From contig JADFGH010000052.1 in NCBI GenBank assembly GCA_022567775.1, forward strand, positions 1-10,160: a stretch of 10,160 nucleotides of DNA, written 5' to 3'. The stretch is from Pseudomonadota bacterium. Its GTDB lineage: Bacteria; Pseudomonadota; Gammaproteobacteria; Steroidobacterales; Woeseiaceae. Below are positions 1 to 7,647 of the stretch, piece after piece. A model generated the notes under the pieces. It ran no database searches and was not told where the DNA came from. It was given only the letters and a program-made list of their open reading frames with translations. The position numbers and the translations under genes are program-made. How positions within the stretch are numbered: the stretch's first letter is position 1; each line of letters starts with the position of its first letter.

Positions 1-2136
1 AACGTGAGGCTTCGCATCGGATTGGCGCTGGGCGGCGGCGGTGCTCGTGGTGCCGCGCATATAGGTGTGCTCAAAGAGCTGGAGCGTCTGCGCATCCCGA
101 TCGACGCAATTGCGGGTACCAGCATGGGCGCCGTTGTTGGCGGTCTTTATGCGTCGGGCAAAACCCCCGACGAATTGCAGCAACTGATAGAGTCGCTGGA
201 CTGGGCGGATGCCTTCGCTGACCGATCGAAACGGGAACAACGGAGCTTCAGGCGCAAACAGGACGACGCCGCGTATCCGATCCCGTTGGAGCTGGGCTTG
301 CGGGACGGCAGCCTGCAACTTCCGAAAGGTCTCATCCATGGGCAAAAGCTGTCGCTGATTCTCCGCGAGCAGTTGTTGCACGTTTATGACGTGCATGATT
401 TCGATGATCTGCCTACGCCATTCAGAGCGGTGGCGTCCGACATTGAGACCGGTGATGCCTATGCGCTGTCGCATGGCGACATTGAGCTGGCTATTCGCGC
501 AAGCATGTCAGCACCCGGGATTTTCTCGCCGGTCGTTGTCGATGGTCACATGCTTGTCGATGGCGGGCTTGTCGGGAATGTTCCGGTGAGCGTAGTGCGC
601 GAAATGGATGTCGACATCATCATTGCCGTCGATGTCGAGTTTCCGCTGTACCCGCTGGAACAACTCCAGTCTGCGCTTGCGATAACGGAGCAAATGCTCA
701 CCATCCTGATTCGCAAGGAAACCCTGCGAGAACTTTCTGGTTTGCGCGATGAGGATATTCTGATTCGTCCTGATCTTGGTGAGTATGGGTCGACGAATTT
801 CCAGGATATTGCGCAGACGATCGCACCGGGCGCTGCAGCGACGATCGCCATCGAAGACCGCCTTCAAAAACTCTCGGTATCTGAAGACGAATACCGCGAG
901 TTTCTGGAGGCGCGCCGGAGCCCCTTCGGTCCGCCAGCGACCATCGATTTTATTCGAGTGATCGATGACGGACATCCGGCCGATCGCTTCCTGAGGTCGC
1001 GGATACGGATGGAACCGGGTGACGCCATTGACGCTTCCCGGCTCGCCGATGAAGCTGGCTACCTGTTTGGCCTCGGGCGCTACGAGCAGGCCAGTTACCG
1101 CCTCATTCAGGAGGAAGACACGACGGGTGTCGAGTTCGAAACCCGATCGAAGAGCTGGGGCCCGAATTTTCTGAAGTTCGGAATTTCGATTGAAGATGAC
1201 TTCGAAGGCTCGACCGCGTTCAATGTAGCCGCCCGCCTGACGCGCACTGCGATCAATTCGCACGGCGCCGAGTGGCGAACCGATCTGCAGATCGGAACTG
1301 ATCCACGGCTTGATACGGAGTTTTATCAGCCGCTTGGCAGGGGTTCTCGATTCTTTATTGCGCCGCGTATCGCATTCGAGCAAAGCAACATAAATACGTT
1401 CAGCGGTGACTCCAGCATCGCGCGTTATCGAATCGGCGAAGTCGAGGCGGGGTTGGATTTTGGCCGGGAACTCGGTCGCTGGGGTGAGTTTCGGCTCGGC
1501 GCATTCCGTGGTAGCGGCAACGCACGCCTGAAAGTTGGCGATCCCGTTTTGCCGAATTTTGATTTCGATGCAGGCGGGGCTCGTGCACAGTTCGCCATTG
1601 ATACTTTCGACGATGCGCAGATCCCCAGGAGCGGAACTCAATTCAATGTCGAGTGGCTGATATCGCGCCCAGGATTCGGTGCGGACAGCAATTTCGATAT
1701 CGTTGAATCGTCGATCGAGACAGCCTGGAGCTGGAACCAGAATACTCTGCGGTTCGGCCTCGAGTATGCGACCACGATTCAATCGGACGACCTGATTCAG
1801 AACTTCTTCCCGCTCGGTGGGTTTCTGCGCCTGTCAGGACTCGAACGCGGTGCAATAAGCGGGCCGCACCTGGGACTCGCCCGAATTATTTACTACCGGC
1901 AAGTGGGCGAAACCGGGGGCGGTCTTTTCGATATTCCGCTCTATTTCGGCGGTTCAGTTGAAGCCGGTAACGTCTGGCAGTTGCGGTCAGATATCAGCCT
2001 CGATTCAATGCTCCTGAATGGCAGCCTGTTTGCCGGACTTGATACGTACCTGGGGCCGCTTTTTCTTGCAGCCGGATTCTCGGAGGGCGGTTCTACCAGC
2101 TTCTATTTATTCCTCGGCGCCCCACAACGCCGCTAA
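1..2136 (+). CDS. Patatin-like phospholipase with POTRA-like segment and BamA/D15-type outer-membrane barrel (5' partial)
   Basis: This is probably a type Vd (PlpD-like) autotransporter: a lipid acyl hydrolase joined to its own outer-membrane barrel. Numbering runs from the GTG at position 4. The patatin domain (about residues 4-300) shows the oxyanion-hole motif GGGGARG at 10-16, the nucleophile motif GTSMG at 38-42 with Ser40, and the DGG motif at 186-188 with Asp186, so the Ser-Asp dyad is intact. A POTRA-like stretch (about 313-380) follows. The rest, about 390-710, is rich in alternating beta strands and contains the D15-type signature DTFDDAQIPRSG, ending in SFYLFLGAPQRR. The reading frame is open to the left edge and the protein begins directly in the catalytic core, so the real start and the expected signal peptide are probably upstream; GTG at 4 is unlikely to be the true start. 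The domain assignment is confident. The substrate, and whether the lipase is released or surface-tethered, are unknown. Confidence 0.9.
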   Translation, partial: NVRLRIGLALGGGGARGAAHIGVLKELERLRIPIDAIAGTSMGAVVGGLYASGKTPDELQQLIESLDWADAFADRSKREQRSFRRKQDDAAYPIPLELGLRDGSLQLPKGLIHGQKLSLILREQLLHVYDVHDFDDLPTPFRAVASDIETGDAYALSHGDIELAIRASMSAPGIFSPVVVDGHMLVDGGLVGNVPVSVVREMDVDIIIAVDVEFPLYPLEQLQSALAITEQMLTILIRKETLRELSGLRDEDILIRPDLGEYGSTNFQDIAQTIAPGAAATIAIEDRLQKLSVSEDEYREFLEARRSPFGPPATIDFIRVIDDGHPADRFLRSRIRMEPGDAIDASRLADEAGYLFGLGRYEQASYRLIQEEDTTGVEFETRSKSWGPNFLKFGISIEDDFEGSTAFNVAARLTRTAINSHGAEWRTDLQIGTDPRLDTEFYQPLGRGSRFFIAPRIAFEQSNINTFSGDSSIARYRIGEVEAGLDFGRELGRWGEFRLGAFRGSGNARLKVGDPVLPNFDFDAGGARAQFAIDTFDDAQIPRSGTQFNVEWLISRPGFGADSNFDIVESSIETAWSWNQNTLRFGLEYATTIQSDDLIQNFFPLGGFLRLSGLERGAISGPHLGLARIIYYRQVGETGGGLFDIPLYFGGSVEAGNVWQLRSDISLDSMLLNGSLFAGLDTYLGPLFLAAGFSEGGSTSFYLFLGAPQRR

Positions 2137-2157
2137 AAAGGCACATGTGGCACGACA

Positions 2158-2219
2158 CAAGTCAATGTACTTGGGCACCGCGGTGCTAAATCCGATGCGC
2201 TAAAGATCAATCCGCATCG
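2158..2219. repeat. Three consecutive inverted repeats just downstream of the patatin gene
   Basis: Three stem-loops lie 22-83 bp after the patatin stop codon. They are CAAGT/ACTTG (2158-2162 with 2169-2173), the perfect 12-bp palindrome GCACCGCGGTGC (2175-2186), and CGATGCG/CGCATCG (2193-2199 with 2213-2219). None is followed by a run of T, so this is not a standard Rho-independent terminator. The stems could block 3' exonucleases or belong to a degenerate dispersed repeat. The pairings are seen directly; the role is inference. Confidence 0.4.
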
Positions 2220-2270
2220 AACGACAAATTGATAGTTTTCAGTGCGGGCGGATTGGGCTCGCAATGCTCA

Positions 2271-2286
2271 TGTACCAATTTGTACA
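2271..2286. promoter_or_regulatory. 16-bp near-perfect palindrome, operator-like
   Basis: The sequence TGTACCAATTTGTACA is self-complementary in 14 of its 16 bases, with TGTAC/GTACA half-sites around an AATT centre. Size and symmetry resemble binding sites of dimeric repressors such as TetR-type proteins. It lies between two convergent genes, where no promoter is expected, so a regulatory role is doubtful and it may simply be another stem-loop. Confidence 0.22.
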
Positions 2287-2296
2287 CTCCGCTTGC

Positions 2297-2352
2297 GGAC
2301 AGGATGTCCTCATGTCGCGAAGCCCATGGATGGGCGGGAGCGACGACTCGCC
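2297..2352. repeat. Multi-hairpin intergenic element, probably a dispersed repeat
   Basis: Three stem-loops are packed into 56 bp. They are GGACA/TGTCC with a 3-nt loop (2297-2309), GCCCAT/ATGGGC around a GG centre (2322-2335), and GGC..GAG/CTC..GCC with a 2-nt bulge (2333-2352). The combination of an ACAGGATGT-type hairpin with a CCATGGATGG-type hairpin recalls intergenic repeats scattered through many gammaproteobacterial genomes; this is recollection and was not checked by a search. The stems are directly visible. Copy number in this genome cannot be seen from one window. Confidence 0.45.
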
Positions 2353-2402
2353 GACTTTTGCCTTGTCTCGCATTCACATGAGCCTTTTTAGACGACTACC
2401 GA

Positions 2403-2663
2403 TTAGCGGACGATTTTTTGCAGGACCTGGGTGGGGTTGTCGGTAGTTCGGTAATAACCGTGCCGTTGGGCCATATTGTCGAAAGCCTGGTCACGCTCAA
2501 CTTCACTGGCGTACCAGTGAACACGTTGCCAGTCGTTGCCGAGAATCTCTGAAAACGTATCGCCGGGTGGCAGCGATACCTTGATGCCGAATTTTCTTTC
2601 GGCATTCGCCGTGTCAGGGTCTACCAGGTTGTGTCGATGACAGAAGTCCATTCCAGATCTCAT
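2403..2663 (-). CDS. Small conserved-looking hypothetical protein
   Basis: The product is 86 residues, mildly charged and soluble, with no signal peptide or membrane span. The core (about residues 12-80) contains the stretches DPDTANAERKFGI and DWQRVHWYAS followed by a helical, charged tail. I recall similar hypothetical proteins in gammaproteobacteria but know no assigned function. The ATG at 2663 is preferred; an ATG at 2651 (giving MDFCHRHN...) and a TTG at 2690 are possible alternatives, and none has a clear Shine-Dalgarno sequence. It lies 57 bp downstream of the kinase-like gene on the same strand, so cotranscription is likely. It converges on the patatin gene across a hairpin-rich spacer. 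Cys8, His9, His11 and His49 are present, but no metal-site pattern can be claimed. Confidence 0.7.
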   Translation of the reverse strand: MRSGMDFCHRHNLVDPDTANAERKFGIKVSLPPGDTFSEILGNDWQRVHWYASEVERDQAFDNMAQRHGYYRTTDNPTQVLQKIVR

Positions 2664-2720
2664 GTAACAGGCATTGCGTTGGCTGCGCAATCATAACCGA
2701 CATTTCCGGCCACTCGTGAA

Positions 2721-3485
2721 CTATTCGGTCTTTCGGTCTCCCGCACCTTCCCTGTCCTGCCAGCCAAGAATCCTACGGGTGATGAGCAAATATATTGGCT
2801 TACCAGTCATCATCCAGAGCTTCGAGAGCATTGACGGGTTGTCGAGAATCGTTTTTTCACGGCTCGTCAGACGATCCGGGCAGTAGGTTCGTTTATGTTT
2901 GAGCAGGTGACGAATGTCTTCACGCGCCAGGATCCGGAACAACGGGCCACGCCGGCGCGCGGACCACGACAGCTGAAAATCGATAATGGCCGGTCTGCCG
3001 TCGGCTGTCAGCAAAAAATTTGGTTCCTTGGCGAGGTCGTTGTGAACGACGCCTAGGCGATGCATGCGTCGAATGACCCTGGCTGCTGCGTGAAAATAGG
3101 CGATATGCCCGGGCCGCCCTTCCTGCATCGGCACGCCGTCCACATAGGATCGATCAAGCGTGCTCTTGTCTGCTCGAATAAGCACGGGAATGCCCTCGAG
3201 TTCCTCGAGTACCGCAAGCGCACATGCCTCCCGGGCCAGCAGGCGCCGGGCGATCCAGCGGACGGCAACGGGCGCGTCGCGCGTGTCCCTGCGTATCAGC
3301 GGGCCAGCCTCCGAGTGAATCAGCGATACCCGCCCGAATATGTCTTTTTTCAACAACTTGGACTTGAATGCTTGCAAAATGCCACGCTCGCGTTTTGAAT
3401 GTCTGGCATGGGTCTGCGCCCGCCATACCGGCGACGCGTACAGAGCATTCAGAGAATACATCAGTGACGTCCGCTGCTGTCGCAT
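2721..3485 (-). CDS. RIO/Kdo-kinase-like protein kinase family protein
   Basis: The product is a 254-residue protein of the lipopolysaccharide-kinase/RIO1-like branch of the protein-kinase fold. The catalytic loop reads HNDLAKEPNF (about 148-157) with the probable catalytic Asp150 and metal-binding Asn156. The metal-binding motif is IDFQ with Asp169, where classical kinases have DFG. A conserved LLARE supplies the likely helix-C glutamate, Glu86. In the position where the ATP-binding lysine is expected, the sequence reads LIRRD (around Arg65-Arg66), so an arginine may replace it. There is no signal peptide; the tail from about 225 is basic with a moderately hydrophobic stretch. The ATG at 3485 was chosen; a TTG at 3515 and an ATG at 3461 are alternatives. 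It is divergent from the ATPase gene and leads into the small hypothetical gene. The substrate could be a sugar of an envelope lipid or a protein and cannot be told from sequence. Confidence 0.75.
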   Translation of the reverse strand: MRQQRTSLMYSLNALYASPVWRAQTHARHSKRERGILQAFKSKLLKKDIFGRVSLIHSEAGPLIRRDTRDAPVAVRWIARRLLAREACALAVLEELEGIPVLIRADKSTLDRSYVDGVPMQEGRPGHIAYFHAAARVIRRMHRLGVVHNDLAKEPNFLLTADGRPAIIDFQLSWSARRRGPLFRILAREDIRHLLKHKRTYCPDRLTSREKTILDNPSMLSKLWMMTGKPIYLLITRRILGWQDREGAGDRKTE

Positions 3486-3540
3486 TAGCTCAGGATTGAT
3501 GTCAAGGCAACGCAAAATAATGATACGAACAATGATATTC

Positions 3541-3570
3541 GCCCGCTTAGGAAGGGCTCCTACAGCGGGC
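3541..3570. repeat. REP-like hairpin between divergent genes
   Basis: A 30-bp two-part stem-loop: an outer stem GCCCGCT/AGCGGGC and an inner stem TAGGA/TCCTA around AGGGC, with a single bulged C. Read on the minus strand it contains GTAGGAGCCCTTCC, resembling the GTAGGAGCGGC core of REP elements common in Pseudomonas and related gammaproteobacteria. It fills the 109-bp region between the kinase gene (minus) and the ATPase gene (plus), ending 24 bp before the ATPase start. On the minus strand two TATCAT hexamers nearby resemble -10 boxes (5 of 6 matches), but no -35 partner was found. Confidence 0.6.
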
Positions 3571-3594
3571 GATGATCATGGGTCGCTTTGATTG

Positions 3595-6500
3595 ATGAAT
3601 GAAAAACCGGAAAATAATTCGTCGGCGGCGCTCGACAAAACTGGCGAGTTTTTCAGTGTCGGGCCGCCGCTACATGCAGTAAAGCCTGGCTATGTGCGTC
3701 GTGCGGCCGACGATTTCCTGTACCAGACGCTGGTTGCCGGCAACTATGCGCATGTCATAGCACCGGACCGGACGGGCAAATCAAGTTTGATCGCGGCAAC
3801 ATCGGCACGCCTGCAAAACAATGGTTTCAAGGTTGCCGTGCTCGATCTCTCACAAATCGGCGAGCGCGACGGCGCATCCGATGCCGGCCGTTGGTATTAC
3901 AGCATTGCCTACCGGTTGTTGCGGCAATTGCGGCTCAAGGTTGATCTCCAGACCTGGTGGCAGGACAACTCTATCCTCAGTAACCGGCAACGCCTGGTCG
4001 AATTCTTTGCCGACGTAATCCTGCAGAACATTCAGGAACGGATTGTTGTGTTCGTCGATGAGATTCAGTACGTCGCTGACTTGCCGTTTGACGAGCATTT
4101 ACTTGCCAGCATTCGTGCCGCACATAATGCGCGAGGAACTGAGCCGGAATTTTCCCGCCTCAGCTTCGCCATGATCGGCGAATGCGATCCCCATAGCCTG
4201 GCGCTTGGTCCCGCAATGTCGCCGTTTTTGATCTCGCAAGAGATCAAGCTGAGTGATTTCTCGCGTGAAGATCTCAACATATTCGCGGCGGAGCTTGAGC
4301 TCTCTGTTGCGGATGCCGGGCTGGCGCTTGATCGCATCTTCGAGTGGACGTCGGGCCAGCCGTACCTGAGTCAGAAACTTGCACGGTCGGTTGCCCGCGA
4401 ACAAATCTCGGGCGATATCAAAGGCCATGTTGACCGGATCGTCATGCATCAGCTCGCAGGGCGGGGTGCAACGCGCAATGAACCGCACCTTAGTCATCTC
4501 CACAGGTTGGTCGTTGATGACAAAAAGAATTACGAGCCACTTCTGAATCTCTATGGACGGATTCGCAAGGGAATCAGGGTAGCTCATGATTCCCAGTCGA
4601 AAATCCAGCGGCGCCTGATGGCAACGGGACTCGTCGTAGCAAATGACAGCGGCGATCTTGCGGTTCGAAACAAAGTATATGAAACCGTATTTACAGCCAG
4701 GTGGGCAAACGAAAACCTGCCATTGCACTGGCGAGGACCTGCGATTGCCGCTGTCGTCATAATGTTAGTGACGGCGATACCGTTCGCCTATACGCAGCTG
4801 CTGCCGAAACCGTACATGCGGGTCATGTCGACACCAACGTTCGACCTGGAGACGATTTCCGACGCCTATGTAAACCTGCGGTCATTCCCGGGGCACGCCG
4901 ATGCGGCTGACCGCATGTTTCAGTTAATACTCGAAGATCGAGCGCGGCAGGCGGCAGACCGTAATACGATTCTCAATGTTTCCAGGTTCGCAAGACTGTT
5001 GCCGGAATCAACTGAACTTGCAGATGGGTTTCTTGCTGATTACTGGGATCGCCAGGTCGGTGCTGCCATGCGGGACGGGAGGCGCGACGACGCGTTGCTC
5101 GCTTCCCTGGAATCACTCGTAGTATCAACGCCGGCACGTCGCCGTCGTGCGTCGACGCTGGTTGGGGACGACTATTCCCATCTGCTGGCGACGAATCCGG
5201 TGCAGGAAGCGGATGGCCTTGCATTCGATGCAGAGAAGATGCAGCTGACGTATTTCACTGGTGCACAGATATCGCAATGGTCGCTCGTCGACCAGTCGCT
5301 GGAGGCGCGTGAACCCTGGACAATGTCGGCGCTGGAGGTAACACCGCTGGTTCGTCGTGTTGTCATCGTTCGGGGGGGGCTCGCGAATCGCGTTGGGCTT
5401 ACCGTTAACGTCAGCCATGCGCGACTCGACGATATTCGAATGAAGTTGATTGCGCCTTCCGGCCGCACAGTCGAACTGGCTTTTGACCAGCTCGCGTCGT
5501 CAGCTAACGACGAGATTCGTATCAGCCGCGAGCAACTTTCGCCCTTGATCGGCGAGCCGTTGAACGGTACCTGGAGTCTGAGTCTCAGGGACGAGTCCAC
5601 CGGCGTGTCCGGGCATCTGGTTGGCTGGAATCTGAGTCTGAATTCACAGGTGGTCGTTGAAAATTTCGAACGTGGTCTCGACATCCCGGACCCGGTCGAA
5701 ATAGCGTCCGAAAATCTCTGGTTCAGTCCCGATGGCCGTTACGCGATCGCCCGCGCATTACAAAGTGACAGCGCGCGACTGTGGAATCTCAATTCTGCCG
5801 AAGCGGCGAGGACTATTGCGGTACCGGCCAATGAGCAAGTCCTGGGTCTCAGCGCAAATGCCGAGTACCTGGTTACGACGACGCAGGACACTATCAATAT
5901 GTGGCGAACGGCAAGTGGCCGCCGGTCGGCCGTGCTCGATGTAGGCGCAGCCGGTACCGACGCCATTCTCGGCGCCGACGGCGAACACCTGCTGGTACCA
6001 CGCCGCAGTGATATCGACACGCTGTTTCAGTTGTGGTCTCTCTCCAGTGGCAGAGTTGTTGCCGAACTCAGTGTTGCAGGAGCGCCGGCGCTGGTTGCAA
6101 TGGATGCGACGGGCAAGCATCTTGCCGTTGCCGATTACGATCGCGCCGTTCGTATCTGGGATATTTCCGCAGGGGAGCTGGTGTCCCAAATTGACCTCGC
6201 GTCTCAACCGAGTCAGATCGAACTGTCCGCCAACGGTGAATCGCTCGGTGTCGTACATGGCGACGAGGGCGTTTCGCTGTGGCGAACTGATCGGCCGAAA
6301 GCGCCGGTCCTGCAGGAATCGAGCCGCGATGAATGGCAGATTGCGTTCTCGCAGTCAGGTGCACGTTTCCTGGCCGGCAACGTTCGCCAGGGCTTCCAGG
6401 CCTATCGCAGCAGCGACGGTGCCATTTCCGGACCGCTGCTTGATGCGGGCGTGGAAGCGGGAGGGCAGAAGTTGCTGGCGTTTTCGGCTGACGAAAAAAT

Positions 6501-7647
6501 GATCGTTACCGCGGCGCGGAATGGCATCGCAAGATTCTGGGCCGCACCGCCAACTGCTGCGGCAGTGACAAATTCGGCATCCGCCGACATCATGCCGGGC
6601 CATCAATTATGGAGCGCATCGGGTGACACGATCACGGTAATTTCGCCAGGTGGCGAACGAATCGCGATTGGCGACAGCTCGGGACATGTGCATGTATTGC
6701 AAATTGATGCCGGCGCGCGCGAGATCGGCGCCGAGAGGGAAGAGATCAGCTTTCTTGGGCACCGTGGTCCCGTGGTCGCGATGGTATTCAATAATGATGC
6801 GTCGCTGGTTGCGAGTGCGGGGGCCGATGGTACGGTTCGCATCTGGGATGGCAGCAGCGGCCTGCCAAGACCGTTTTATGGCAGTGCGTCCGCCAGTACC
6901 GTTGGCCGCATGGCGTTTTCACCGTCGTCGGCACAGCTCGCAATTCTCAGCGGACAGCGCACATGGATAATGGATGTCGAGACCGGCGCCGTGCTTGCGG
7001 ACATCGAACTTGGCGAGTTGCACGCCGGCCTCACATTTGCGGCCGACGGTCAGCTTTATCTCGGCGGTGAAAGTGGCGCGTTGCGCAGCCTGTATGCAGA
7101 TCGCACCGGCAACTGGCATTTGCGAAACGTGTGGCAGGGTAGCGACGCAATTCGTCAGATCGAATTTTCTGCAATAAGGCAACAGATTGTGATCGTCGAC
7201 GGTCGCAATGAAGCACGCTTGCTCGATATCAGTAGCGGCCGCATTGGATCGACCGTGCTGCAGCTTCCGGACACGGTCACGGAAATAGCATTCAGCCGCA
7301 GCGAAGCGCGTGTACTGTTCAAGACCGGGCTATGGATCCACCAGGCGCTGGTTTCACCCGCCGGGCTGGTATGGGCCGATGCAATCCGCGCGCCCAAATC
7401 GCTCAGCGGATCGAGAATGGCCTTTGATCGCCAGGCGATTGCCGATAAGGAGGCGCTGCATGGGGATTATGAAAATGATCGCGTACTGGTGCTGACCCGC
7501 GATACCGGATTCGCAAAGATCGCAGAAATACATTTCGATTACGATGCCGGACCAGCTTTGTTCGGCAATCGTGGAAACCTGATCGCCGAATGGACGCAAA
7601 AAGTACGGGGCGAGACTCCTATCGGTTTTGTCCGCGAAGGGTTCTGA
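3595..7647 (+). CDS. Membrane-anchored AAA-like ATPase with P-domain and WD40-like propeller
   Basis: The product is 1350 residues, numbered from the ATG at 3595 (a TTG lies directly before it; no clear ribosome-binding site). Residues about 15-370 match the AAA_35-type P-loop family: Walker A APDRTGKSSL (56-65, Lys62), with Ala for the usual first Gly; Walker B IVVFVDE (Asp155-Glu156); and the family-like WTSGQPYLSQK (251-261). A single hydrophobic segment at about 381-403 follows, so the ATPase is predicted cytoplasmic and the rest periplasmic. After a helical linker comes a proprotein-convertase P-domain (about 580-685) with VNVSHARLDDIRMKLIAPSG and LNGTWSLSLRD...GWNLSL. Residues about 690-1350 carry about 13 degenerate WD40-like repeats, the clearest being FLGHRGP...GADGTVRIWDG. 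A weak blade (GLAFDAEKMQLTYF...ISQWSL) precedes the P-domain, which therefore seems inserted in the propeller. A scaffold or signalling ATPase is plausible; the function is unknown. Confidence 0.88.
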   Translation: MNEKPENNSSAALDKTGEFFSVGPPLHAVKPGYVRRAADDFLYQTLVAGNYAHVIAPDRTGKSSLIAATSARLQNNGFKVAVLDLSQIGERDGASDAGRWYYSIAYRLLRQLRLKVDLQTWWQDNSILSNRQRLVEFFADVILQNIQERIVVFVDEIQYVADLPFDEHLLASIRAAHNARGTEPEFSRLSFAMIGECDPHSLALGPAMSPFLISQEIKLSDFSREDLNIFAAELELSVADAGLALDRIFEWTSGQPYLSQKLARSVAREQISGDIKGHVDRIVMHQLAGRGATRNEPHLSHLHRLVVDDKKNYEPLLNLYGRIRKGIRVAHDSQSKIQRRLMATGLVVANDSGDLAVRNKVYETVFTARWANENLPLHWRGPAIAAVVIMLVTAIPFAYTQLLPKPYMRVMSTPTFDLETISDAYVNLRSFPGHADAADRMFQLILEDRARQAADRNTILNVSRFARLLPESTELADGFLADYWDRQVGAAMRDGRRDDALLASLESLVVSTPARRRRASTLVGDDYSHLLATNPVQEADGLAFDAEKMQLTYFTGAQISQWSLVDQSLEAREPWTMSALEVTPLVRRVVIVRGGLANRVGLTVNVSHARLDDIRMKLIAPSGRTVELAFDQLASSANDEIRISREQLSPLIGEPLNGTWSLSLRDESTGVSGHLVGWNLSLNSQVVVENFERGLDIPDPVEIASENLWFSPDGRYAIARALQSDSARLWNLNSAEAARTIAVPANEQVLGLSANAEYLVTTTQDTINMWRTASGRRSAVLDVGAAGTDAILGADGEHLLVPRRSDIDTLFQLWSLSSGRVVAELSVAGAPALVAMDATGKHLAVADYDRAVRIWDISAGELVSQIDLASQPSQIELSANGESLGVVHGDEGVSLWRTDRPKAPVLQESSRDEWQIAFSQSGARFLAGNVRQGFQAYRSSDGAISGPLLDAGVEAGGQKLLAFSADEKMIVTAARNGIARFWAAPPTAAAVTNSASADIMPGHQLWSASGDTITVISPGGERIAIGDSSGHVHVLQIDAGAREIGAEREEISFLGHRGPVVAMVFNNDASLVASAGADGTVRIWDGSSGLPRPFYGSASASTVGRMAFSPSSAQLAILSGQRTWIMDVETGAVLADIELGELHAGLTFAADGQLYLGGESGALRSLYADRTGNWHLRNVWQGSDAIRQIEFSAIRQQIVIVDGRNEARLLDISSGRIGSTVLQLPDTVTEIAFSRSEARVLFKTGLWIHQALVSPAGLVWADAIRAPKSLSGSRMAFDRQAIADKEALHGDYENDRVLVLTRDTGFAKIAEIHFDYDAGPALFGNRGNLIAEWTQKVRGETPIGFVREGF
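5372..5379 (+). repeat. G8 homopolymer inside the P-domain coding region
   Basis: Eight consecutive G residues encode part of Arg-Gly-Gly at the start of the P-domain. The frame runs open through it. Gain or loss of one G would truncate the protein after the ATPase, membrane span and linker, removing the P-domain and propeller. It could be a slippage site or simply chance in GC-rich coding DNA. Confidence 0.5.

Noticed and set aside
508..1782. Long open frame of 424 codons on the minus strand inside the patatin gene
   Set aside because: It lies antisense to a well-supported gene, has no family resemblance, and is basic and low in hydrophobic pattern, as expected for the shadow of a GC-rich coding region.
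2137..2402. Rho-independent terminator for the patatin or small-protein gene
   Set aside because: Several stems are present but none is followed by a T-run on either strand.
2264..2446. 60-codon plus-strand frame in the hairpin-rich spacer
   Set aside because: Most of it is the translation of the repeat element and it runs into the opposite-strand small gene; no ribosome-binding site is seen.
3500..3505. Perfect TTGACA on the minus strand upstream of the kinase gene
   Set aside because: The sequence 17 bp downstream is CGACAG, not a -10 box, and it falls inside the coding region.
4099..4728. 209-codon minus-strand frame inside the ATPase gene
   Set aside because: It is antisense to clear P-loop family motifs, and its composition looks like a shadow frame without any recognisable motif.
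3595..7647. Defence-type STAND NTPase with WD40 sensor
   Set aside because: The membrane span between the ATPase and the repeats and the P-domain argue for a membrane-spanning protein, and no nuclease, TIR, caspase or other effector domain is visible in it or in neighbours.
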